From NCBI RefSeq assembly GCF_032911445.1, contig NZ_JAWJEJ010000001.1:1054001-1118000 (forward strand): a stretch of 64,000 bases of DNA, given 5' to 3'. Shown piece by piece: positions 57,548 to 64,000 of the stretch. The translations under genes and the position numbers were made by a program. The stretch is from Sphingomonas sp. HF-S4. Its GTDB lineage: Bacteria > Pseudomonadota > Alphaproteobacteria > Sphingomonadales > Sphingomonadaceae. Every line of letters begins with the position of its first letter. The stretch's first letter is position 1. The notes beneath the pieces are model-generated. The model was given only the letters and a program-made list of their open reading frames with translations, made no database searches and was not told the origin of the DNA.

Positions 57548-60043
57548 ATGAGCCTTTCTTCGTTATCGCTGCTGCTGCTCGCGGGTGCTTCGCCGCTTGC
57601 CGTCGGCCAGGAAGTGCCGACCGTGACTGCGCCGCCCGAGCCGGCTGCCCCGGCGCCCGTACCGGGGGACGAGGATCGCACGCCCGACGACGTCCAGCGC
57701 AGCTCGGTCTCGTCGGACATCGTCGTCACCGCGCGCCGCCGCGCCGAGCAGGTCCAGGACGTGCCGATCCCGATCTCGGTGGTCGGGGTCAAGGAGCTCG
57801 ACAGCACCGGCAGCTTCAATGTCCAGCGGCTCCAGCAGCTCCAACCGACGCTGCAATTCTATTCGACCAACCCGCGTAATTCGTCGGTCAATATTCGCGG
57901 GCTCGGCGCGCCGCTCGGCCTCACCAATGACGGCATTGATCAGGGTGTCGGCGTCTATATCGACCAGGTCTATTTCAGTCGCGTCGCGGTCGCCACGCTC
58001 GACTTCCTCGACGTCCAACAGGTCGAGACGCTGCGTGGCCCGCAGGGCACGCTGTACGGCAAGAACACCGTCGCCGGCGCGATCAGCATCACCAGCAAGG
58101 CGCCGAGCTTCGATTTCGAGGGTCGCGCCGAGCTGACCGTGGGCAACCTCGAGTTCAAGCAGGCCAAGGCGTCGATCTCCGGCCCGCTGGCGGACACGGT
58201 CGCGGTTCGCCTCGGCCTCTCGACCACCACGCGGCGCGGGACGATCTACAATGTCGCCAGCGACAATTGGGTCAACGCACAGGACAATGTCGGCCTGCGG
58301 GGCGCGCTGTTGTGGAACGCGAGCGACACTGCATCGATTACGCTCTCCGGTGACTGGAACCGGCAGAATCCCGAGTGCTGCGCGCAGATCTATGCTAAAT
58401 ACGGGCCGACCCAGCGCGCCGCCAACCGCCAATATCCCGCGCTTACCGCGGCGCTCAATTATGCGCCGCCCAGCACCAACGCCTTCGACCGCCTGACCGA
58501 TCTGGATTCGGAGCTCAACGCGCTCAACGAGCTTGGCGGCGTATCGCTGCGCGGCGAATATGAGATCGGATCGGGCACATTGACGTCGGTCAGCGCCTGG
58601 CGCTTCTGGAACTGGGGTCCCGCCAACGATCGCGACTTTACCGGCCTGCCGGTGACCACGCTGTCGCAGAACCCCACCAAGCAGACTCAATACACCCAGG
58701 AACTGCGCTACGCCGGCAAAGGCGACGGCTTCGACTATGTCGTCGGCCTGTTCGGTTTCTATCAGGACATCCATACTACCGGCACGCAGCGGCAGGGCCC
58801 CGCAGCCAGCCGCTGGCTGATCAGCCCCAGCGCGCGCGACGCCACCGCGCCGGGATCGCCTTTCCTCTATCTAGACCCCACGGTGCTCGACGGCCTGACC
58901 GCCGCGAACGACATCCGCCTCAAGAATTTCAGCGGTGCGCTGTTCGCCAAGGCCAATTGGGACGTGACCGACCAGATCACGCTCTCTCCGGGTATCCGCG
59001 TCAATTATGACGACAAGGTCGGCAGCTATGTCAGCATCGTCACCGATGGCCAGGGGCGGCTAGTGCCCGCGACCGGCGGCACCCCGCGCCAGGTCGAGCA
59101 GCGCACCGCGGTCACCCCGCAGGCGTTCCGCGACGAGGCGTACCGCGCCTGGAACGTCTCGTACGATTTCACGGCGTCGTACAAGCCGGCGCAGGACGTG
59201 CTGCTCTACGCGACCTATGCCCACACCTTCAAATCGGGCGGACTCAACCTCAACGGCGTGCCGGTGGTGGCGGGAGTCGCGCAGACGCAATTCGCTCAGG
59301 TCGATCCGGAAAAGGTCGATCATTTCGAACTGGGCGTGAAGTCGCAATTCTGGGACCGCAAGGCGACGCTCAACGTCACCGGCTTCTGGACGTCGATCCG
59401 CGACTATCAGGCATTGGTCAATGACGGCCAGAATTCGACGCTGCGCGGCTATCTCGCCAATGCCGGCAAGGTGCGCGTCCGCGGGGTCGAAGCCGACTTC
59501 TCGATCCGTCCGAGCGAGCGTTTCAAGCTCTACACCAACGGCGCGTTCACCGACCACGAATATGTCGAATTCACCAACGCACCATGCCCGCCCGAGCGAT
59601 CGGGCGGCACCGCAGCGCCGGTTGGCAGCGCGGGTGGCACGCCCGGCGTGCCCGGCCAGCTCAGCCCGGTGGTGTGCGACATTTCGGGCCAGTGGCTTCC
59701 CGGCATCTCGAAATGGGCATTCTCCTATGGTGGCGAGCTCAATCAGCCGCTCGGGCTGTTCGGGCTCGATGGCCAGATCTACTTCGCCGCCGATGCCAAT
59801 TCGCGGAGCAAATTCTCCTCGAACGCCTCGCGCTCGATATACACCGATATCGACGGGTACACGCTGGCGAACTTCCGCCTCGGCTTCCGCACCGACGATT
59901 TCAACATCTTTGGCTGGGTCCGTAACGCCTTCGACGCCGAATATTATGACGTCCTCGCGACGACGCCCGGCAATACCGGCCTGATCGCCGGCCAGCCGGG
60001 CGATCCGCGGACCTATGGTCTGACGCTCAGCAAGTCGTTCTGA
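57548..60043 (+). CDS. TonB-dependent outer-membrane receptor
   Basis: 831 aa from the ATG at 57548, preceded by AGGGGG at 6-nt spacing; an ATG two codons earlier is an alternative. Signal peptide SLSSLSLLLLAGASPLAVG, Ala/Pro-rich linker, a TonB-box-like DIVVTARRR, then the plug domain (QDVPIPISVVG, NSSVNIRGLG, VETLRGPQGTLYGKNTVAGAI over blocks) and a 22-strand barrel ending RTYGLTLSKSF. Ligand is unknown; iron chelates or glycans are usual. Followed by a terminator. Confidence 0.94.
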   Translation: MSLSSLSLLLLAGASPLAVGQEVPTVTAPPEPAAPAPVPGDEDRTPDDVQRSSVSSDIVVTARRRAEQVQDVPIPISVVGVKELDSTGSFNVQRLQQLQPTLQFYSTNPRNSSVNIRGLGAPLGLTNDGIDQGVGVYIDQVYFSRVAVATLDFLDVQQVETLRGPQGTLYGKNTVAGAISITSKAPSFDFEGRAELTVGNLEFKQAKASISGPLADTVAVRLGLSTTTRRGTIYNVASDNWVNAQDNVGLRGALLWNASDTASITLSGDWNRQNPECCAQIYAKYGPTQRAANRQYPALTAALNYAPPSTNAFDRLTDLDSELNALNELGGVSLRGEYEIGSGTLTSVSAWRFWNWGPANDRDFTGLPVTTLSQNPTKQTQYTQELRYAGKGDGFDYVVGLFGFYQDIHTTGTQRQGPAASRWLISPSARDATAPGSPFLYLDPTVLDGLTAANDIRLKNFSGALFAKANWDVTDQITLSPGIRVNYDDKVGSYVSIVTDGQGRLVPATGGTPRQVEQRTAVTPQAFRDEAYRAWNVSYDFTASYKPAQDVLLYATYAHTFKSGGLNLNGVPVVAGVAQTQFAQVDPEKVDHFELGVKSQFWDRKATLNVTGFWTSIRDYQALVNDGQNSTLRGYLANAGKVRVRGVEADFSIRPSERFKLYTNGAFTDHEYVEFTNAPCPPERSGGTAAPVGSAGGTPGVPGQLSPVVCDISGQWLPGISKWAFSYGGELNQPLGLFGLDGQIYFAADANSRSKFSSNASRSIYTDIDGYTLANFRLGFRTDDFNIFGWVRNAFDAEYYDVLATTPGNTGLIAGQPGDPRTYGLTLSKSF

Positions 60044-60090
60044 GCGTCCCCGTTCTAGCCTCTCGCCATGGCCGGGGGAGGTTAGGGGAG

Positions 60091-60120
60091 GGAGGCGGCG
60101 CCCGCACCGCCTCCCTCTTT
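60091..60120 (+). terminator. Terminator of the TonB-dependent receptor gene
   Basis: GGAGGCGG-CGCCCGCA-CCGCCTCC forms an 8-bp G+C stem followed by CTCTTT. It lies 47 bp after the receptor stop. Confidence 0.7.
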
Positions 60121-60160
60121 CAAAACGCGGAGCAATTCGGGGAAAGGGACCTGGAATGCG

Positions 60161-60360
60161 AAACGGCCGGACTGTTTCCAGCCCGGCCGCCTGCGTGACG
60201 AATGCTCGTCAGCCCCCTTTGTCAGGCTCTGCCCACGCGCCCGTACTTGCCTACGAGCGGGGCGGAGCCCTCCCCGAACCACGGCCATTTGCTGCCTGCG
60301 TTTCGACACGGGTTTGCTAGTTCGGGGAACCGCGTTTGTCACCGGCTTAACAAAGGTCAG
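60161..60360 (-). ncRNA. Candidate structured RNA upstream of lolC
   Basis: On the minus strand, in order: long-range stem TCCCCGAAC/GTTCGGGGA (60320-60328 with 60271-60279), GGCTC/GAGCC (60265-60269 with 60225-60229), hairpin TGACGA-TCGTCA (60196-60211), then a CGGCCGG/CCGGCCG hairpin with a short T-tract at 60164-60189, like a terminator. Several compensating stems in 200 bp of non-coding DNA suggest a structured RNA. The family is not recognised. Strand is chosen from the terminator-like end. Confidence 0.35.
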
Positions 60361-60495
60361 CCGCCGATTGGCCGCACCCTGTGTTGAATCGGCAACATAG
60401 CGGACATAGCTATGACGACAGGCGCGTGCATTGCCAGCCGGCGCCCGCATGGCCTAGAGCGGCGATGCGCACTCCTGTCAGGCCCATTCGACCGC

Positions 60496-61746
60496 ATGCT
60501 ACTTTCTCGATACGAGCGGATGATTGCCCGCCGCTACCTCCTGCCCGGACGGAGCGAGGCGTTCATCGCCGTCGTCGCCGGGTTCAGCCTTGTCGCCGTG
60601 ATGCTCGGCGTCGCCGCGCTGATCGTCGTGATGAGCGTGATGAACGGCTTCCGCGCCGAACTGTTCGGCAAGATCACCGGGCTCAACGGCCATGCCGTGG
60701 TCCAGGGTTATAATGGCCAGCTCCGCGACTGGCGCCGGATCGTCGACGAGGCGAGGAAGACCCCCGGCATCACCGATGCGACGCCGCTGATCGAGCAGCC
60801 TCTGTTCGCCAGCTTCAACGGCCGGGTCGAATTCGCCCAGGTCCGGGGCATGCGCGTCGAGGATATCCGCGCCAACCCCGCGCTCAAGGGCAAGGAAGTC
60901 ATCGGTTCGCTCAATCGGCTCAAGCCCGGCGGCGAGCAGGTCGCGATCGGCTCGCGCCTCGCCGAATCGCTCGGCGCCACCGTCGGCAGCAAGATCACGA
61001 TCATCAATCCCGCTGGTGCCGCGACCCCGATGGGCACGATGTACCGCTCGGTGAGCTACACCGTCGAGGCGATCTTCGAAGTCGGCGTCTATGATTTCGA
61101 CAAGATCTTCGTCGTCATGCCGATCGAGGATGCGCAGACGCTCCTGCTGCTCGGCGATGCGGTGAGCATGGTCGAGATGGACACCAACGATCCCGACAAT
61201 GTCCAGGCGATCGTCAGCCCGCTCGTCGACAAGGTCGGCAAGAGTGGCCAGATCGTCGACTGGCGCCAGATGAACCGCGAGCTGTTCGAGGCGCTGCAGG
61301 TCGATCGCGTAGTGTCGTTCACCGTGCTGTCCATCATCCTCGTCGTCGCATCGTTCAACATCGTCTCGTCGCTGATCATGTTGGTCCGCTCCAAGACCCG
61401 CGACATCGCGGTGCTGCGGACGATGGGCGCGACGCGCGGCGGGCTGATGCGCATCTTCGTCACCGTCGGCACCACGATCGGCGTGCTCGGCGTCGCCGCG
61501 GGCGGACTGCTCGGCTTCCTGTTCATCACCTTCCGCGCGCAGGTCGTCCAGGGAATCGGGCTGGTGACGGGCCAGCAGGTCTGGGACCCCTCGATGCGCT
61601 TCCTGACCGAACTTCCCGCCAAGACCGATCCGTTCGAGACGATCGGCATCTGTGTGATGGCGATGGTCTTCACCTTCCTCGCGACGCTCTATCCCGCATG
61701 GAAGGCCGCGAGCACCGATCCGGTACAGGTATTGCGTTATGAGTGA
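60496..61746 (+). CDS. lolC: Lipoprotein-releasing ABC transporter permease (LolC/E)
   Basis: 416 aa from the ATG at 60496. First helix after [19 protein letters not shown] ([21 protein letters not shown]), a large periplasmic MacB-like domain, and three C-terminal helices ([21 protein letters not shown] and others) with the [17 protein letters not shown] coupling region over blocks. It moves outer-membrane lipoproteins to LolA. Alphaproteobacteria often have a single LolC/E-type permease; whether C or E cannot be decided. Overlaps lolD by 8 nt. Confidence 0.92.
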   Translation: MLLSRYERMIARRYLLPGRSEAFIAVVAGFSLVAVMLGVAALIVVMSVMNGFRAELFGKITGLNGHAVVQGYNGQLRDWRRIVDEARKTPGITDATPLIEQPLFASFNGRVEFAQVRGMRVEDIRANPALKGKEVIGSLNRLKPGGEQVAIGSRLAESLGATVGSKITIINPAGAATPMGTMYRSVSYTVEAIFEVGVYDFDKIFVVMPIEDAQTLLLLGDAVSMVEMDTNDPDNVQAIVSPLVDKVGKSGQIVDWRQMNRELFEALQVDRVVSFTVLSIILVVASFNIVSSLIMLVRSKTRDIAVLRTMGATRGGLMRIFVTVGTTIGVLGVAAGGLLGFLFITFRAQVVQGIGLVTGQQVWDPSMRFLTELPAKTDPFETIGICVMAMVFTFLATLYPAWKAASTDPVQVLRYE

Positions 61747-62467
61747 AATCGCAGGCGAAGCCGAGAACGGCCGGCGCGGCTTTGCCACGTCCGACGGCAG
61801 CCCTATCCTCCAGACACGCGGCCTCAAGCGCAGCTTCAAGCAGGGCGAGGCCGTCATCGAAGTCCTGCGCGGCGTCGATCTCGACATCCAGCCCGGCGAG
61901 ATCGTCGCGCTGCTCGGTCCCTCGGGGTCGGGCAAGTCGACCTTGCTCCAGGCATTCGGGCTGCTCGAGGGCGGGTTCGAAGGCTCGATCCGCATCGCCG
62001 GCAAGGAAGCCGCCAAGCTTCCCGTGGGCGGCCGCACCGAGGTCCGCCGGGACAGCCTGGGCTTCGTCTACCAGTTCCACCATTTGCTGCCCGATTTCAG
62101 CGCGATCGAGAATGTCGTGCTGCCGCAGATGATCCACGGCGCTACCCGCGCCGACGCCGATGCCCGCGCCGCCGAGCTGCTCACTGCGCTCGGCCTCGCC
62201 CAGCGGCTGACGCACCGCCCCAACCAGCTCTCGGGCGGCGAGCAGCAGCGCGTCGCGGTCGCCCGTGCGCTCGCCAACCGCCCCGCGTTGGTGCTCGCAG
62301 ACGAGCCCACCGGCAACCTCGACGAGGCGACCGCCGACCGCGTCTTCGCCGAATTCCTCAACCTCGTCCGCGGCGAAGGCTCGGCCGCCCTGGTGGCGAC
62401 GCACAATGAGCGCCTCGCCGAGCGGATGGACCGCGTGGTGCGGCTGCACGAAGGGAAGCTGGAATGA
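61739..62467 (+). CDS. lolD: Lipoprotein-releasing ABC transporter ATPase LolD
   Basis: 242 aa. Walker [14 protein letters not shown], signature [15 protein letters not shown] and Walker [13 protein letters not shown] are intact; Q-loop [11 protein letters not shown] is of the LolD/MacB type. Powers lipoprotein extraction with LolC. Overlaps lolC by 8 nt and the glutathione peroxidase gene by 4 nt. Confidence 0.95.
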   Translation: MSEIAGEAENGRRGFATSDGSPILQTRGLKRSFKQGEAVIEVLRGVDLDIQPGEIVALLGPSGSGKSTLLQAFGLLEGGFEGSIRIAGKEAAKLPVGGRTEVRRDSLGFVYQFHHLLPDFSAIENVVLPQMIHGATRADADARAAELLTALGLAQRLTHRPNQLSGGEQQRVAVARALANRPALVLADEPTGNLDEATADRVFAEFLNLVRGEGSAALVATHNERLAERMDRVVRLHEGKLE

Positions 62468-62943
62468 GCGCGATCACCGAAATCCCGGTCCGCAAACCCG
62501 GCGGCGAGGAGACGACGCTCGCCGATCACGCCGGCGAAGTGCTGCTGATCGTCAACACCGCGTCCCAATGCGGCTTCACTCCGCAATATGCCGAGCTCGA
62601 GAAGCTCCAGCGCGACTATAAGGACCGCGGCTTCTCGGTGCTGGGGTTCCCGTGCAACCAGTTCGGCGGGCAGGAGCCGGGCGACGCCGCGGAGATCGCG
62701 AGCTTCTGCTCGCTCACCTATGACGTGACCTTCCCGCTCTACGCCAAGGTCGACGTCAACGGCGCCGATGCCGCGCCTTTGTTCGAGCATCTCAAGAAGC
62801 AGGCGCCGGGGCTGCTCGGCCTGAAGGCGATCAAGTGGAACTTTACCAAGTTCCTCGTCGATCGCGCCGGCAAGGTGGTCGACCGCTACGCGCCGACCAC
62901 GTCGCCCAGGGACATCGCCGGCGATATCGAAAAGTTGCTCTAA
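62464..62943 (+). CDS. Glutathione peroxidase (thiol peroxidase family)
   Basis: 159 aa. Peroxidatic Cys36 in [12 protein letters not shown], the Gln in [12 protein letters not shown], and the Trp/Asn in [10 protein letters not shown] make the conserved tetrad. The Cys (not selenocysteine) form usually uses thioredoxin as reductant. Reduces hydroperoxides. Coupled to lolD by an ATGA overlap. Confidence 0.93.
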   Translation: MSAITEIPVRKPGGEETTLADHAGEVLLIVNTASQCGFTPQYAELEKLQRDYKDRGFSVLGFPCNQFGGQEPGDAAEIASFCSLTYDVTFPLYAKVDVNGADAAPLFEHLKKQAPGLLGLKAIKWNFTKFLVDRAGKVVDRYAPTTSPRDIAGDIEKLL

Positions 62944-62944
62944 A

Positions 62945-63083
62945 CTCCCCTCCCTGCAAGGGAGGGGCTGGGGGTGGGTGCGAGCGAAGCGAGCCCAACG
63001 AGCTGCATCGAATAAAAGAAAAGGCCGGGCATCGAGCCCGACCTTTTCTAACCCACCCCTAACCCCTCCCTTTCAGGGAGGGG
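62945..63083. repeat. Interspersed inverted repeat with an embedded terminator
   Basis: CCCCTCCCTGCAAGGGAGGG with GGGGGTGGGT on the left is complementary to ACCCACCCCTAACCCCTCCC with TTTCAGGGAGGGG on the right. It is the same family as the insert in mutL (33201-33300). Its centre holds the terminator at 63018-63048. Confidence 0.75.
63018..63048. terminator. Bidirectional terminator between GPx and 63090 gene
   Basis: AAAAGGCCGGGC-ATCGA-GCCCGACCTTTT: stem with A- and T-tracts on both sides, between two convergent genes. Confidence 0.75.
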
Positions 63084-63089
63084 AAAAGA

Positions 63090-63512
63090 TCAATGCATCC
63101 GCGGCCCGGGCAGGCAGATCACATACTGGCCGTTCTTGTCGATCATCGCCTTTTCGCCCTCGTCGCCGGCCACCAGCTTGCCGAGCTTGGTGAGCATCGC
63201 CGCCATCGAGATCGCGCCGGTGAGGGGGCGGCCGCGCGGGTCGCGGCGCGGGGCAGGGCGGGCGTTCCGCGGATCGCGGCGGCGCGGCGGCGGGGCCAGG
63301 CGGTGCATCCGCTGCGCGACGTCCGAGGCATCGCCGGGGCGGCCGAACTCGCGCCACACCACTTTGAAGCCCTGTGGCACCTGCGCCCATTCGCCTTCCT
63401 CGCTGCGGATCATGTCGCAGCCGCAGCGGTGGCACATGCTGAATTCCAGGCCCTGGTTGTGGTAACGCTTGGCCGCGGGCACATGGTTCATCACCGAGCA
63501 GAGGATGGTCAT
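63090..63512 (-). CDS. Small cysteine-rich protein with zinc-ribbon-like N-terminus
   Basis: 140 aa from the ATG at 63512; the frame upstream is unconvincing. The N-terminal CHRCGC motif (residues ~27-32) with an earlier Cys at 5 and His at 18 may bind zinc. The middle is Arg/Pro-rich (LAPPPRRRDPRNARP) and the C-terminus is amphipathic (SMAAMLTKLGKLVAGDEG, MIDKNGQYVICLPG). I know no named family. Divergent from dnaE with 244 bp between starts. Confidence 0.6.
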   Translation of the reverse strand: MTILCSVMNHVPAAKRYHNQGLEFSMCHRCGCDMIRSEEGEWAQVPQGFKVVWREFGRPGDASDVAQRMHRLAPPPRRRDPRNARPAPRRDPRGRPLTGAISMAAMLTKLGKLVAGDEGEKAMIDKNGQYVICLPGPRMH

Positions 63513-63756
63513 CGCTAGGGCACTCCGATTACGCGAAGGCGGCACGAACTCCAGGACGGGTGCGCCGCGATCGGGAAGGTTGATCGCTGTTAACCGTGTT
63601 TTGTCGCAACGGCCGGTGAGTCGCCATTCAGGTCGGTTCCCATAAGCGACTCCCACAAAAGGGCTGCTACGGAAGCGCGAAGTTACTTTTTGGAAACCTG
63701 TGGAAAGCCGCGCCCGCGGAGTGGCAAAGCGACGCCCGCATCCCTAGGATAATCCG

Positions 63757-64000
63757 ATGGCGCATTCGGGATTCGTACCGCTTCGGGTTTTCTCGTCCTA
63801 CACGATGCTCGAAGGCGCGATCGAGCCCAAGCTAATTGCCAAGCGCGCGCGCGAACTCGGCTTCCCCGCCGTGGCGGTCAGCGACCGCAACGGCCTCTAC
63901 GCCGCGATGTCCTTCTCGGACGCGTGCAAGAAATCGGGCGTCCAGCCGGTCGTGGGCACGCTGCTCGCGGTCAAGCGCCCCGAGCTCGCCGAGGGCGCGC
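63757..64000 (+). CDS. dnaE: DNA polymerase III alpha subunit (5' part only)
   Basis: The frame runs off the window after 81 codons. It begins MAHSGFVPLRVFSSYTMLEG, then KLIAKRARELGFPAVAVSDRNGLYAA over blocks and VQPVVGTLLAV, the N-terminal PHP domain of bacterial DnaE. The V-F-S-S-Y-T variant in place of the usual HSxYS fits the replicative DnaE1 group of sphingomonads. Catalytic polymerase domains lie outside the window. Confidence 0.92.
   Translation, partial: MAHSGFVPLRVFSSYTMLEGAIEPKLIAKRARELGFPAVAVSDRNGLYAAMSFSDACKKSGVQPVVGTLLAVKRPELAEGA

Larger units (their letters stand above)
60044..60495. other. 452-bp intergenic region with terminator and structured element
   Basis: It contains the receptor's terminator (60091-60120), then a stretch of well-defined inverted repeats (60164-60330) described as a candidate structured RNA. 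No protein-like frame is convincing on either strand; the lolC frame extends into it only as open sequence. Confidence 0.5.

Overview
The window is about 64 kb of high-G+C, gene-dense DNA. It looks like an alphaproteobacterial chromosome of the Sphingomonadaceae (Sphingomonas sensu lato). The grounds are the Entner-Doudoroff operon zwf-pgl-edd-glk-eda, the mreBCD-mrdA-rodA order, a large TonB-dependent receptor, an RcnB-like protein, frequent 4-nt ATGA/GTGA overlaps, and several interspersed palindromic repeat families. Species assignment is not possible from this alone. The first gene (Gfo/Idh/MocA oxidoreductase) and the last (dnaE) run off the ends.

0-12 kb is accessory: a vWA lipoprotein, an AraC regulator divergent from an O-methyltransferase/flavin-reductase pair, an SDR divergent from a TetR gene across a perfect 14-bp palindrome, and a periplasmic molybdenum aldehyde oxidase of the PaoABC type preceded by another AraC gene.

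12-19.6 kb is the most unusual part. A TetR gene is followed by six genes, each overlapping the next by 4-8 nt: a FabH/OleA-like ketosynthase, an OleD-like NAD(P) reductase, an MBL hydrolase, an ATP-grasp ligase, a GNAT-fold-like protein and a Rieske oxygenase. They meet a convergent F390-synthetase-like adenylating enzyme. Two matching imperfect palindromes sit before the TetR gene and before the ketosynthase, so one regulator plausibly controls the pathway. I cannot name the product.

19.7-26.3 kb carries a CHASE2-(degenerate GGDEF)-EAL protein, a FecR-domain exported protein with a long 45-nt-period Gly/Asn/Pro repeat, and a divergent two-partner-secretion (TpsB/FhaC) transporter. A rhodanese-like gene remnant and tRNA-Lys(CTT) follow.

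26.4-64 kb is mostly core: rod-shape operon, mutL (whose linker contains an in-frame interspersed repeat), two tandem CAP-domain proteins, rpsF-rpsR-rplI, the fatty-acid cluster fabD-fabG-acpP-fabF-mltG (interrupted by a repeat-flanked, internally deleted GxxExxY gene), the Entner-Doudoroff operon, argC, secG, pyrG, a cyclophilin, an hsp20 gene with a possible RNA thermometer, a TonB-dependent receptor, lolC-lolD, glutathione peroxidase and dnaE. A structured non-coding stretch lies between the receptor and lolC.
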